This document shows, in pieces, positions 1 through 12,480 of a stretch of 64,000 nt of DNA. The notes beneath the pieces were generated by a model, which saw nothing but the letters and a program-made list of their open reading frames with translations, searched no databases and was not told the DNA's origin. Within the stretch, counting starts at the first letter, position 1. Every line of letters starts with the position of its first letter. The translations under genes and the position numbers were made by a program. This stretch comes from Rhizophagus irregularis (taxonomy: Eukaryota; Glomeromycota; Glomeromycetes; Glomerales; Glomeraceae), in assembly GCF_026210795.1 (NCBI RefSeq), contig NC_089433.1:3869001-3933000 (forward strand). Direction: 5' to 3'.

Positions 1-970
1 TATAAATATAATAGAATTAAATAAATAACATACTCCCTATATTATTATTAAATAAATAATTTTTTAAATAAAGAATTTAGTTAGTTTAAATTATATGTAA
101 AATATTATATAAATATAATAGAATTAAATAAATAACATACTCCCTATATTATTAAATAAATAATTTTTTTAAATAAAGAATTTAGTTAGTTTAAATTATA
201 TGTAAATATTATATAAATATAATAAATTACTTACGTTCTAAAATATTTGAATAATTTTTTAAATAAAGAATTTAGTTAATTTAAATTATATGTAAATATT
301 ATATAAATATAAAATAAATTACTTACGTTCTAAAATATTTGAATAATTTTTAAATAAAAAATTTAGTTAGTTTAAATTATATGTAAATATTATATAAATA
401 TAATAGAATTAAATAAATAACATACTCCCTATATTATTAAATAAATAATTTTTTAAATAAAGAATTTAGTTAGTTTAAATTATATGTAAATATAATATAT
501 TAAACAAATAACTTACACCCTGTAGTATTATTAATTAATAATAATTATAAAGTAAAGTAATTATAATCAATTAGATAAAATATTATAATTGTATATAAAA
601 ATTAAGTATATACAGTAACTTACAATCTAATTATTTAAATAAATAATATTATTAGTTTAAATTATAAATACTCTTAAATTAATATAAAATTAAATACTTA
701 CTTTCTATAATATTAGTAATTATTAAAGAATTATATCAATAGAAAATTTAGTTATTTAAAATATCATGTAAAATACAATAAAAAAAAAATAGCTATTAAC
801 TTACTAACTATAATAATATTAATAATAAAATAAATTATTTGGTTATATAAAATAATAGAAGTAAGTAATTTAATTATCATTCCGATTATAAGATAACCTA
901 TTACTTACGAGCTAATATACGAGCTAATATAGTAAAATAATTTTTAGAAATAGTTTAAAAAATTTAAATT
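1..970. repeat. AT-rich degenerate tandem array, about 90-107 bp monomer
   Basis: Near-identical units begin near 1, 108, 212, 302 and 393, each opening with tataaatata and containing a ttagttagtttaaattatat block. Two variants alternate: one with catactccctatatt, the other with acttacgttctaaaatattt. From about 490 to 960 the copies become ragged but keep a recurring cttac...cta core. The array runs off the left edge of the window. No coding potential is seen. Confidence 0.75.
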
Positions 971-1311
971 ATATGTTTATAATTTACAAGCTAATTTTCT
1001 TACCTTCATCTTCTTTATCTTTCTCAATTTTTGAAACTAGTTTCATTATATTGCAAATTTGGTTTGGAAAAATTTTAGAGCAATTTCAATTTGTATTAGA
1101 TATCTATATTCATGTTATATGCTTTTACCTTTATCGTTACTTTGAGACTTTCTGAACAAGAAATTGTTAGTCCAGGACATACTTTTACAATAAGATTATC
1201 AACAAGTACAAGAGATGTTAAAATTAATTGAAATTCTTTTTATTCGAGCATATATAGTTGTTTGTGTAGCACCAATTTTCAGCCAGATATATTTAATTAG
1301 GCGTTAGAGCG
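971..1311. other. Unassigned AT-rich stretch
   Basis: I see no supportable gene. A 60-codon open frame on the plus strand is low-complexity and resembles nothing I recognise. The last 8 bases (ttagagcg, 1304-1311) are the left target-site duplication of the next element. Confidence 0.5.
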
Positions 1312-2421
1312 TAGTGCTTCGACCCGGATGAAAACCGTCATCCGGATTACACAAAAAAAAAATCCAGATTATATCCGGGTCGATCCGGATTTTAAATCCG
1401 GATCAGATAATCCGGATAGAAACCGGAAACCGGATTGGATTTTTTTTAATTGCGAGCTACGGAGATGCACAATAGCTCATTAGAATCGTCTCGTTGAGAC
1501 GGATCGAATGGCGCTAATTTCATCCTTATACAATCACTGGATGCCGAAATATTCAACAAAACATCAAAAATCGGCATTTTATATATTGCAAATTACGATA
1601 CTGCGCCATTTTATGTTTGTCGAATATCTCGGCAACCAGTGATCGTATAAAGATGCACAATAGCTCATTCGAATAGTTGCATCAAGACAAATCTAATGAG
1701 TTTTAGATCATCTTTCTACGTCCACTGGATGTCGAGATACTCAATAAAATGTCAAAATCTGCATTTTTCATTTCGCGATACTGTGCCATTTTACGGTTTT
1801 CTGAATATCTCAGTATAGAGTGATTGTAGAAAGATGAACTTAGTACCATTCGATTTGTTGCAACGAGACGATTCTAATGAGATATTATGCATCTCTGTAC
1901 GACCACTAGATGCCGAGATATTTAGCAAAATGTAAATGGCGCAGTATCACAAAAATGAGAAGTGCCGATGTTTGATGTTTTGTTGAATATCTCGACATCC
2001 AGTGGTCATAGAAAGATGATCTGAAGCTCATTAGATTCGTCTTGATGTAACTATTCGGATGAGCTATTGTACATCTCTATATGATAACTGGTTGCCGAGA
2101 TATTCGGCAAAACGTGAAATGGCGCAGTATCGTAAAATAAAAAATGCCGATTTTGACATTTGGTTGAATATCTCGGCATCCAGTGATTGTGTAAGGATGA
2201 AATTAGCGCCATTTGACCCGTCTCAATGAGACGATTTGAATGAGCTTTTATGCATCTCTGTAATCTGCATTTTTAAAAAAATCCAATCCGGATTCCGGTT
2301 TCTATCCGGGTTATGAGATACGGATTCACAATTTGGATCGATCCGGATATAATCCGGATATCCGAAAAAAAAAAAAAATTCGGATCAATCCGGATTGATC
2401 CGGATACGGGTCGAAGCACAA
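1312..2421. mobile_element. 1.1-kb foldback hAT-like non-autonomous element
   Basis: The ends are inverted copies of GTGCTTCGACCC, at 1314-1325 and ending at 2419. The direct repeat ttagagcg(t) lies immediately outside both ends (1304 and 2422), an 8-9 bp target-site duplication. Next to the ends are many ATCCGGAT motifs. The interior is a long palindrome: sequence from about 1440 to 1870 reappears inverted up to about 2300. Each half carries two copies of a unit of roughly 187 bp containing tgcgccattttayg and gaatatctcgg. It encodes nothing. An 8-bp duplication with a TAGTG-type end suggests hAT; a 9-bp reading would suggest Mutator. Confidence 0.8.
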
Positions 2422-2429
2422 TTAGAGCG

Positions 2430-4214
2430 TCCGAAATGTTGATGGTATCACTAAATTATAATAATACAACTTTCTTGTTGATCATTAGCTATAAGAGTTA
2501 AGTACTTGTCTTTTTTTCACTTTTACATTTCTTTTGAGAGTATCAAGCGCCAGTACAATAGTGCTCTTTGCAAAATGTAAATTTTTTTATGAAGAAGGTG
2601 GGCATATGAAAAAAGTCTGATATTTTCGACCTTTGAAGGTGGAGGCGTGATGACGACGGCAACGTGGCGTAAGAAATATATATAGTGACACTTGTGACAT
2701 CCAATGGGTGGGTGTGACAAATAGATTTTCCACTACACCTACTTGCAGATCCTGAGAGATCCAAGGGAAAAGAGTTTTTATTGTAAGTTGCAACCACGAG
2801 ACTTTTCCGGAAGGATGGGCTATATTATTTATAGTTTTTAGTTTCTGTATTTTTTTTATTTTTTTTATAGTTATTAGATTTTTTTTTTGTTTTTTATCGA
2901 TACAGGCATATAATTATAGTTTAGTCTATCATCATATCCATTCGTACCGACCTTATTAAAATTTAATTATGTTTTTTTAAAGGTCAAATTACCTTATACT
3001 AATTACGTTATCATAATATAATAATGTCTTTATACAGTTCGTAGTATTGTCTTATTACTTGTTACAAAAAAAGAGCAAAGCGTTTAAAATGAGGAAACTT
3101 GGTTCGTCCAAAAAAATTTAACCATAACCTGAATTATTTATATTGTGAATTTTCGGAAAACAAAAAGAAAATTTAAAATATACTTTTTAAATGATTAATA
3201 TTTTCTTTCAATAAGTACTTTTATTAAAACGTCATACCTTGTGTGACGTAAAATTATTTGTGAAAAATCAGAAATGTCCTTTAAAGTAAGTTAGAATTTT
3301 TTTATTTTGCTTCTTTGATTTTCCTATAATAAGGTGCTTATTTTCTTATTTTAAGTAAAAAGATATGGATAATTGATAAAACAAAATTATTTTTTAATGT
3401 CAAATTCTTTTATTAATAGTAAAGATAATGGGAACGAAATCCAATGAGAAGCACATTTAGTTTATATACAGTACTTCAAAATAGCACTTTAAAAAAAAAT
3501 CTTAAAAATAATTTTTTTTTTTATTGTCCGGAGCGAAGCGAAGGACAATATATGTCTACGCACTATGAAAAAAAAATCGATCACGTGAGTTTCTCTGTCC
3601 GCCACGTGATCGTCACCCAATGAAATCGGCAAAATTTTAGTTTTCGTTCCGGACTTACAACGGTTCCCGTTTCCTAGTTGATATAAACTTATCTATATTG
3701 AGTTATTATTCCTTATTACTATCTTCTTTTTATAGTCTATTATGTTTTTTGTTTCAATTTCTTGTGCTTCTCTTTAAAATGGTTTGTGAAATTTTTCTGG
3801 TAAATCTTCGTTGATCAAATTTGCTGTTGTCGGTAAAGTTTCAACTTTCGACTTATTCATTATGTACATTATTAGCAGAAGAAACAAATCTTAGATTGAG
3901 AAATATTTTTTCATTTAATTATTTAATTGATTTCTTGCATAAATGGGGGACTTTCTTTTTTCTTGTTAATATAAATTTTAATAGATGTTACCTTGAGGAG
4001 TAACTGGACAAGTAGTTTCGTTAGACTAAGAAAATTGGAGAGGGAAATAAAGTTATTCATTGGAAGCAGCCTATTTAAATAGATGAACTTGAGAAGTAAG
4101 ACCGGTCAAATAAAATTTAGATCTTTGTAACATAAAATTTTTTAAAAAAATGTAAAGACCGGCTTTTATTTTATTTCGTAGAGAATATGGGAACTCTTTA
4201 TTTAATTCTGTTTA
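2430..4214. other. Non-coding stretch with a short palindrome
   Basis: I see no gene. Overlapping minus-strand open frames at 2523-2797 have no recognisable product. At 3523-3549 attgtcc and ggacaat flank a GC-rich core (ggagcgaagcgaa); a diverged relative, attgtccttggctacgctcag, occurs near 8880. Two CACGTGA boxes lie near 3582-3610. Confidence 0.4.
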
Positions 4215-5265
4215 CAATTACAGTATTAATAATAAATAAAATTAAATGAAAAAAAGAAAAAATGGATTAATTAGATTGATTGTAATTCGTGTGATTCGCA
4301 GGATCATTTCTTCTAATGTTTTCCTTATTTCGTGACTAAATATTTATCAGAGAAGATGAAAAATATTTAAAGAAAACTATTAAATAAAATATTAACAAAT
4401 TCATATATTTTTGAAATATCTTACTTGTCGAGTTTTGGTCGTATGCGACATTTTTCTTTTGGACATTTTTCTTTTTTCTTTCTGATCGTTATCTTTATGA
4501 TTTCTTGGTGTTGCGACTGTTGCGTGTTGATGATTACCATTATCTGAAATTCTACTATTGTTTTTTTCTTTTTCTATATCTTTTTTTCGATTTCTTATTT
4601 CAATATCTTCTAATAACTTGCCTATTTGACATTTTATTGATCCACTCCCCAGTCGAAATATTTTCATCTCTATTTTCATTATCTTTATTATTTATTTTAA
4701 TTTCAATTTGTCGAGGACTTATTTTTGGATTAATATAAATGTGTGTACCAGTCCCTTTCTCAATGGGTTTTAGATTACGTCCTTTACGACCAATCAATTT
4801 ACCAATTTCAACATGGTCGGAAATTTCAATAATGGTCAAAACAGTTGAATATCTGATGGAATTTTGCATTTTTGTTTCCATTTTTATGAAGAATTTAAAG
4901 ATGATATATTGTTGTATTTTTTATTATTATTAAAAATAAAGTAGGAAAAAATATGTATGATTTTTTTTTTTGATGAATTTTTTTGAAAAAGCAAACTCAA
5001 AAAGGGGAAGTATTTATATAATTTAGCAGTTTTGCAAATTTATAAACAAAAACACATCGTAAAAAACATTTTATTAATATAAAACCAATAAAATTTTTAT
5101 ATTGTTATTATTTTTAACAAAACCATTTTTTTTTAATTAACAAAGACAATTCATGAAAAAAAAATCTATTTTTAAATCATCTTTTATTATAAAAGGTAAT
5201 TGTTCTCTTTTCACAAAAAAGTGATAGCTTGTCTGGATCACCGGGTCTTGCGCCACAAATTGTGT
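4215..5265 (-). repeat. Left arm of inverted duplication (KH gene copy A)
   Basis: This arm matches the reverse complement of about 7110-8320. The match starts 3' of the KH gene (ttagattgattgtaatt), covers the gene and its AT-rich promoter, and ends at the shared tcttgcgccacaaattgtg near 5248-5266. The arms differ by small indels and by homopolymer lengths. Ends are approximate. Confidence 0.8.
4401..4881 (-). pseudogene. KH-domain gene copy A, frameshifted
   Basis: This is the inverted paralogue of the intact gene at 7645-8130. Translation from the ATG at 4881 gives METKMQNSIRYSTVLTIIEI and the KH signature IGKLIGRKGRNLKPIEKGTG, with GRKG as the nucleotide-binding GxxG loop. After residue 83 (INK) it lacks five bases (gcaat) present in the intact copy. 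The frame shifts and ends at 4600, ten residues later. The rest of the homologous protein (LLEDIEIRNRKKDIEKEKNN and the basic tail) is open in another frame down to 4401. A truncated 93-residue KH protein could still be made, so loss of function is inferred, not proven. Confidence 0.75.
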
Positions 5266-7109
5266 TCACAACAATTTAAAGGACGATAGATGATTAGATT
5301 TTTTTTTTTTTTTAGTAATGCGTTCATTAATTATGCTCGTTAAAAATTACATAATTACTAGAAAATAATATAAAAATATTACTCTCTATAAATAACCGAT
5401 CTATCTAAAATTTTGATAAATTTCTAAAAATAAAATATTGTTAATTTTCGAAAACTATCTTGTTAAAAAAAACATTACTAATCTAAAAGTTTTTTTGATT
5501 TTTCAATATTATCCTATCTTTTTGAAGATTTTCTCTAACAGAAAGGCATAAATTCGTTGATTAATACTAAAAATAAACATCTTAATCCTTGTAAAACAAC
5601 AAAATAAAAATGAAAAAAAAACAAACAAAACAAACCAAATTAAAAATAAGAAAACTTAAAACATTAAGAAAAAATTCATAAATCTACGCTCTTGACGGAA
5701 ATGTATCCAAAAAGGGGCAAAAATCTCTTATCGTCCTCCTGTAATCTTCAACCAATTCCAAACGTATATCTACAAAATTTTGATCTTAAATTTGTTAAAT
5801 TTATTGGGACAAATTTGTTTATTCGCTGTCAGAATCTTCCCTTCGTCCCTGCACTGTCACTATGCGTTTCTTATTTTTGTTAATCTTGTCTGTTTCTTTA
5901 CTTGATGTTCCTTCTTCATTTGAAATATCTTGCTTTGTTTTCAAATTATCCAATCGTTCTTTAAATTTGTTATTCATCATCTAGTTCTTCGTGTTCTTCT
6001 TTACTTCTTGGGATCGTAGAAAGGGACTTGGTAATGCATCTACAAAATTTTCACCTGTTGATGTTTTGTGTGTAGGTACATTAAATTATTGATTCCAGTC
6101 CTCTTTCTATATACTCCATCATTTCCAATCAATTCATCATGACTTTTCATTTATAATCCTTTTCCCATTTCCTCGTCCATTGTGGATCTATAAATTGACG
6201 ATAGATGATTAGATGATGGTACAATATACGCTCACATCAACATTGGTGCATTTGGTGGTAATAACTCTCAGATAGGTAAAACAAAACTATAAAATTCATA
6301 CAACTTTCATACATTTAATTATGAAAGAATTTTGTAGTATTTATTATTATTTATTTTTATTATATAGATAGATACTATTATAAGGAATTTTTTAGAATGA
6401 TGATATGATACCTAATTTTATTTATCGAAATTAATTAGAACATATATTGTGTATTACCTATTAAGAATTTACAGTAGTTTTTATAATATTAAAAATCTAT
6501 CAGATTATGTCTTTGTTATCTAATTATTATGAAGAGCGTCACTATTTCATTATCTAGTACAAAAAAATTGACTAACAAGTAATAGCGAAATAATTATAAT
6601 ACGTAAAATACGAATCAATTTTAGCTTGTTAAATTTCTATGAATAAAAATATAAATTATTTAGAAATAATAATTATTGTAACTAAAAATCCAGAATTAGA
6701 AAAATAATAAATTCCTTTTTTTAAAAAAAAATTACTAAGGGCCATGCATCGCCGAGATGGAGAACCGAGATTGAACTTAAAATTAATGCAGTTAATTTCT
6801 AATTTAAAAATAAAATTAATGAAAGGTAGATAATTTTATAAGATATTTATGAAAGAATAGAAAAAAAAAGATAAGAATAAATGTCTTTTTGAAAGTAACG
6901 AAAATAAATTACAAGACTAATTAATTCTTGTAAACAAATATTTATAATAATTGAACATATTGAACACTTCAATTATTAATTTTTTATAGTAGTCGATAGT
7001 TAATAATGCAGTATTATTAATTTTTTATATAATAGTCGATAGTCAATAACGCAGACGTAGTACGAGATAGGGAGAATTTCTTTTTTTTTTTTGATAATTG
7101 ATAACAAAA
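5266..7109. other. Spacer between the inverted KH arms
   Basis: This 1.8-kb AT-rich spacer holds only the decayed KH-like fragment at 5819-6180. The short motif gacgatagatgattag occurs at both 5282 and 6198. I see nothing else that can be supported. Confidence 0.5.
5819..6180 (-). pseudogene. Decayed KH-like coding remnant
   Basis: Read on the minus strand from 6180, the sequence gives short coding-like pieces broken by a stop and frameshifts. One piece is DELIGNDGVYRKRTGINN, whose LIGNDG and TG resemble the KH loop of the flanking genes. Another is ENFVDALPSPFLRSQE. A third is an acidic stretch (SKEEHEELDDE). The last is an open tail of about 50 codons ending SDSE. The order and the loop suggest a third, much older KH gene copy, but the resemblance is weak. 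Confidence 0.35.
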
Positions 7110-8320
7110 GCGTTTGTTAATGACACAATTTGTGGCGCAAGACATGATGATCCGGACAAAAGTATCCAGCTATCCCTTTTTTGTGATAGTCTTGACCATC
7201 AGTTATATTATCGCACGAAAATCTTTATAACAATGACGGTTTTTTTTTCATGCTTAAAAGTGAATGATTTACCTTTTATAATAAAAACATAAACATGTTT
7301 TAAAAATAGTTATTGAGAAAATCATCGTTTTTTCATGATTCGTCATCAAAACCATTGTCTTTGTTAATTAAAAAAAATGGCTTTGTTAAAGATAAAAATA
7401 AATAAAAAACTTTTGTTGGTTTTATGTTAATGGAATATGTTTTTGTTGCAATTTGCGATGTATTTTTTTTTTGCTTGTAATTTGCAATAATTGCTAAATT
7501 ATAAATACTCTCCATTTTTTTTAGTTCTCATTTTTCAAAAAAAAAAAAAAACATTAAAAAAATCATATATTTCTCTTCCTCTTTTTTTTTTTTAAAAAAA
7601 AAAAAAATACATAATAATATATCATCTTTAAATTCTTCATAAATATGGAAAAGCAAATGCAAGATTCCATCAGATACTCAACTGTTTTGACCATTATTGA
7701 AATTTCCGACCATGTTGAAATTGGTAAATTGATTGGTCGTAATGGACGTAACCTAAAACCCATTGAGAAAGGGACTGGTACCCACATTTACATTAATACA
7801 AAAAAAAGTCCTCAACAAATTGAAATTAAAATAAATAATAAAGATAATGAAGATAGAGATGAAAATATTTCGACTGGGGAGAGGATCAATAAAGCAATAT
7901 GTCAAATAGACAAGTTATTAGAAGATATTGAAATAAGAAATCGAAGAAAAGATATAGAAAAAGAGAAAAACAATAGTAGAATTTCAGATAATGGTAATCA
8001 TCAACACGCAACAGTCGCAACACCAAGAAATCATAAAGATAACGATCAGAAGGAAAAAAGAAAAAGGTCCAAAAGAAAAATGCCGAATACGACCAAAACA
8101 CGACAAGTAAGATATTTCAAAAATATATAAATTTATTAATATTTTATTTAATAAATTTTTTTTCTAATATAAAATATTTTTCATCCTCTCCAATAAATAT
8201 TTAGTCACAAAATAAGGAAAATGTTAAAAGAAATTCTCCTGTAAACCGCATTAATTACAATCAATCCAATTAATCATATTTTTCCTTTGTTTTAATTTTT
8301 ATTATCAATTATGTATTTTT
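7110..8320 (+). repeat. Right arm of inverted duplication (KH gene copy B)
   Basis: This is the inverted counterpart of 4215-5265, carrying the intact KH gene with its upstream and downstream AT-rich DNA. The shared outer boundary is ttaattacaatcaatccaattaat near 8250-8275. The inner boundary is near the cacaatttgtggcgcaagac block at 7123-7142. Confidence 0.8.
7645..8130 (+). CDS. Single KH-domain RNA-binding protein, 161 aa
   Basis: An intronless open frame of 161 residues. Residues about 13-62 form a type I KH fold core: VLTIIEISDHVEIGKLIGRN, then GRNLKPIEKGTGTHIYI, with GxxG loop GRNG at 31-34 and a following IEIKI strand. INKAICQIDKLLEDIE (81-96) fits the closing KH helix. The remainder is hydrophilic, ending in a lysine/arginine-rich tail (about 124-161) that could contact RNA or direct nuclear import. 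KH domains bind single-stranded RNA or DNA; the target is unknown. The start is supported because the frameshifted inverted copy at 4401-4881 has the same ATG. The five extra bases relative to that copy keep the frame open. Confidence 0.7.
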   Translation: MEKQMQDSIRYSTVLTIIEISDHVEIGKLIGRNGRNLKPIEKGTGTHIYINTKKSPQQIEIKINNKDNEDRDENISTGERINKAICQIDKLLEDIEIRNRRKDIEKEKNNSRISDNGNHQHATVATPRNHKDNDQKEKRKRSKRKMPNTTKTRQVRYFKNI

Positions 8321-10126
8321 TTCATATTATTATCACTCAATTATGCATTTAGTTTTTATTATAGATTATACATTTTTTTGATTATATGAAATAAAATTTA
8401 TTATTATATAAACAATAAAGTTTTTTTTTTAAAAAAAAAAAAAGATTTCCCAATTCTTTCACAAACCATAAAGTAAAATTCTTCTTAATCAAAATAAAAT
8501 AATATTAAAAAATCAAAATCAAAAAGTCTAATTTTTTTTGCATTAAAAAGTTATCTAATCTAATATTGTAATACGCATATTTGGATATATACATAATTAT
8601 TGACCGAAACCATTATTTAAGTAAATGGGAGCAAATAAAAAATTTTTTTTTTTAAAAAAAAGATTTAAGGATTGTATATAAATGAACTATATAAACAGAT
8701 GGGTTTTTCGAATCTGATACAAATTCCTGCATACATACGTAAGGGATTTGTGTTGTCTATTGTCTATTGTTCTCACCATAGCTAGACTTTTTAATGTTAC
8801 AAAGTTAAGATGCATTTTTCACGCCCGGAACAAACGATTTTTTTTTTACGGAAGAAAGAAAAATTTAAACTTTTAAATTAATTGTCCTTGGCTACGCTCA
8901 GCGGCTCAGGACACTATAGTACTATGCAAAGTACAACCGCGCAATACACCAATCATTATTACTAATTATTTGATCACGTTAAACTGTTATATTCACGTTT
9001 TCAGTCATCTTAGTTTGATATAATATATATAAATTATTTATTTATTATAATAATATTGGCGTTTTGAATTTGAGTTTGTAATTAAATCTTACATAATGTT
9101 AATCAAGTCCAAAATATAAATAAGTTCATCTATGTCCGTGAAAATCCCTTTTGGAAATAATATATAGAAAATGATGATGGAACAATAAGAAAAAATGTAT
9201 TAATAAAAAATAGTATTTATAAAGATTGAAGTTAACAAATGAATTTATTTATATTAGTTATGTAGTAATTATGTTCATCTAAGTTAAAAAATTTCTTGTT
9301 TAAATTTTTCATATACGAGAAATTTTTAGTAAATTAATATCTTCTTCTATTAAAATCATGACGCAAAATCTCCACCAAATTTCTTCAACCATCAATACAT
9401 TAATCATTTCCAATCATCTAAATCATATAGCTCTGCCTACAGGCTACAACGTTTATCTGATGGATTAGTAAATCTTCAGGTTTGATAGGTAAAATGGTGA
9501 CAAAGGTTAAAATTAACTGGGTCTACATGGATCCGTCACAGGCAGAAAGAAGTTAAAGGAGGAATTTGTGGTGACAAATTTGTCTCACGGGGAAAGGTTT
9601 GTAGTACGGGGCAAATCATTCAACACCACCTCAACAGCCACCAATACCTTCATCATCGGAAACTCCACCATCACCAACATCACCAACATCACATCATCGC
9701 CAATACCTTTACTTAGAATATAACCAATACATTTCCAATTTCGGTGTAAAATTATACGTATTAATTTAATCATATTAAATAAAAAATTCCTTTATATTTG
9801 CTGATCTTAAATAAACGCATACCGGTGAAATTAGTGTTTTAGGCGAAACTAGTCTCGATATACAAAACGTTTCCAAATTAGGTTTCTGATTTTTGAAAAT
9901 AGTTTCCAATTAAGTTCATTAAAAAAATGAATGATATTATTCTCATCTGTCAAACAAATTTGGTATCATTAATGGGTCAACAAAATTAAACGCATATTAA
10001 TCAATGTATTAAAATCAAATAAATTGTGAAATACTATTTATTTATTAGTATTAAGCATAGAAATCAAATCAACACAAAAATTATATTTGCTATAATATCG
10101 TCGTCAAATACTGCGCCTAATTTTCG
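8321..10126. other. Non-coding AT-rich stretch
   Basis: I see no supportable gene. Near 8880-8916 attgtcc...ggacac flanks a GC-rich core, distantly like 3523-3549. A minus-strand 62-codon frame at 9585-9773 lies in CACCAxCATC-type simple sequence and is rejected. Confidence 0.4.
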
Positions 10127-10978
10127 GTGTATATGAACAACAAGTCCTATCTACGACGGGAAGAGTTTGAGGAAAGAGCGTTAAGAAATATTAAGTACTT
10201 TATAAATAAAAATTTTAAAAATGTCAAGAGGATGTCTCCACGTAAATTGACTAACGATTTTTTACCATACGACAAATACAACTCAGTATGTGAAGATATA
10301 CTGTATGTAGAACACTAGGTTCAAGGAAAAAGTTAATGGAGATAATTATAAGGAGACTATGTGTAGAGTATAGAAAACGATATAGAAAGAATGGGAAAGT
10401 AAACTCGCTGGCTGCGGAAGGCTCGAGAATGATACAAATGGCTCGTTTATAAATAAGTACCTGATGTTGACAAGAATCTGATGGAAATGAGATTGATGAA
10501 AAATATGGTTATTATGATTTTATCCTCTCGAAACTTATATATAGAGGGAAAGATGGATCATTTAGAGACGAGGAAAGTTTGAGTAAGGCGATTGCGGATT
10601 CAATAAAGAAGGAAGGACCCGATGGAGTTTGGATAATTCCATCAAGAAAAAGTAAAGATTTAATAACTTTATTAATAGGGAAAAAATAAAACTGGAAAAA
10701 ATAGAAATATTGGAAGAGCTTACCGAAGATGCAGTGTTTGACACGGTGAATAAATATAGGCAAGGAATCTTGCAGATCTACAGAGAAACAGATAGATTTG
10801 GATTCAGATACCATTGATTAGTTAAACAACAAGGTAAAAGCAGGTCAGCCCATTTTGGAAGCCACATCTTCCTCAAATAATTTGATTACAACGAATAAGA
10901 AGACAATAAAAGGGAACAAGAAACCGACGAGGAAGAATTTTGAGAATATACAAAGGTTAATGAAGATTGTACAACGAG
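10127..10978 (+). pseudogene. Decayed protein-coding fragment, family unknown
   Basis: Four successive coding-like stretches lie on the plus strand in different frames. The first is open from 10127 to 10318 and includes YLRREEFEERALRNIKYFIN. The second, near 10393-10453, reads NGKVNSLAAEGSRMIQMARL. The third, about 10479-10688, includes EESLSKAIADSIKKEGPDGV and WIIPSRKSKDLITLL. The last is a lysine-rich stretch near 10832-10988. Base composition is less AT-rich than the flanks. I do not recognise the family; it may be the relic of a repeated or mobile gene. Confidence 0.35.
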
Positions 10979-11550
10979 AATCATGAGACTTCGCAACCAT
11001 CTGACTAGAAGCATTCATAATAAACATAATAAATAAATCTTTTAAATATGGGAAATAAAATTAAATAAATGAGTTACATAAAATACATTAATATATTACC
11101 CAAAATTAATTTGTATTGTTCTTTTTTATTTACTGAAAAAAAAAGTTGCACCTTCGGCAGCAATCCAATTAGCTACCGTTTCATCTAATCTTCTAATGGG
11201 ACGTGAATTAGTTTATTGTTAGCGCGTCCTTTTCGTGTAAAATAATATACTGTAATTTGTTAATAATTATTGTAGATATTGGTAATTAATCATCGGATCA
11301 TAAAAAATTCTTAATGTGGAAATAAAAATTTTTCGTAAGTAAATTATTTTACTATTATATGTTAATTTCAGTGCGTAAAAATGGTTTGAATATGGTTGAA
11401 ATTTATAATATACAATACCCACCTTTTCGCACTCTTTTTCTCAATTTAAAACATTATGAATGATGAAAAATGTCTTAAATATTTCGAATGAAAGTCAAAG
11501 TATTGGTCCCTCGTTGATTTTGACGGGTGGGCATTAAATAACATCGAACA
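10979..11550. other. Non-coding AT-rich stretch
   Basis: I see no feature that can be supported. Confidence 0.4.
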
Positions 11551-12114
11551 TTATCAAATGAATATTGGTCATCGTTTCTTTTACAGGCACTTAAGTGAAA
11601 TTTTACTAAAGTCAAATTCAAAACGAAAAATAAAGAAAGCAAGAGAGCTTATTAGATCAAAAAAAGTAAGTAATTTTATTGGAGTGCAAGTTTTTCCATT
11701 GGGTCTACTGAGTACTGATTCTTCAAAAGGAATCAGTTATGTACCTTCCCAAATTAAATTTACACTGGGCCAAACACGCAATTAAATTAAGATTGGGTTG
11801 GTGGGTGGGAGGGCTAAGTATTTCTTGAATATTTAAATTGTATTTTATGATTATATTTTTTTTAAAGAAATCAACTTATTGGCAGGAATTATAGTGAATA
11901 ATATCCTTTTTTTTCTCTCTGCTAAAGCTTTGGTATCAGATTCAGTACTTTTTACAAATCTTGGCTCACAATTTGAAAGTATCATCTCGGACTATATGGC
12001 TAAAGATAAACCAACTGAGATTCCAACCACATTATTCCATTCAAATGGAAGCGGATTAAAAAATCAGACTACAATGTTAAAACGTGGATCTTTCATTTTT
12101 TTTCAGATGCTTTA
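11551..12114 (+). pseudogene. Unrecognised coding-like region, possibly two exons
   Basis: An open frame around 11558-11666 reads HRFFYRHLSEILLKSNSKRK then a basic segment. It stops being convincing at a consensus donor (gtaagtaa at 11667). A second open segment starts near 11879 and includes LVSDSVLFTNLGSQFESIIS. An acceptor-like ttttttttaaag lies between them, but joining it does not give a long clean frame. I do not recognise the product. A gene relic is more likely than a working gene. Confidence 0.25.
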
Positions 12115-12480
12115 ACATCAATTGAAGGAAAGTTTTATTTAGAATTACATAATTTTGGTTTTATTTGTATTAACAATCAAATTTTACATCAAAATCTACC
12201 AAGGAAATGCCCTGGTCTTCTACATCATCATCATCGTCATCACCACATGAGTCACAAAATCTGCAATCCATAAAAAAATTCAACAGCAACAATCACCACA
12301 CCTGTACTAGGAAAACATGACATTACTACAAAAAAATTTCAGCCAACTAAATTAACAAAATTATCAGATATTGCATCAAATGCACTCGTGGTTAGCAGGC
12401 TCGCGTGAAAAGCGGGTATCAGGCTATTTAATAATAAGTGAATTACATTAATAAATTTATATTCTCAAAATTTTATATTT
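12115..12480. other. Non-coding stretch with CATCAT simple sequence
   Basis: The region contains a short catcatcatcatcgtcatcac run near 12222-12244. Nothing else is seen. Confidence 0.35.

Noticed and set aside
7563-7787. Minus-strand 74-codon frame, and its twin on the plus strand at 4739-4933
   Set aside because: Both are antisense to the KH coding sequence and exist only because the KH gene is duplicated in inverted orientation.
10512-11027. Minus-strand hydrophobic frames
   Set aside because: Antisense to the decayed plus-strand coding fragments, which have better amino-acid composition.
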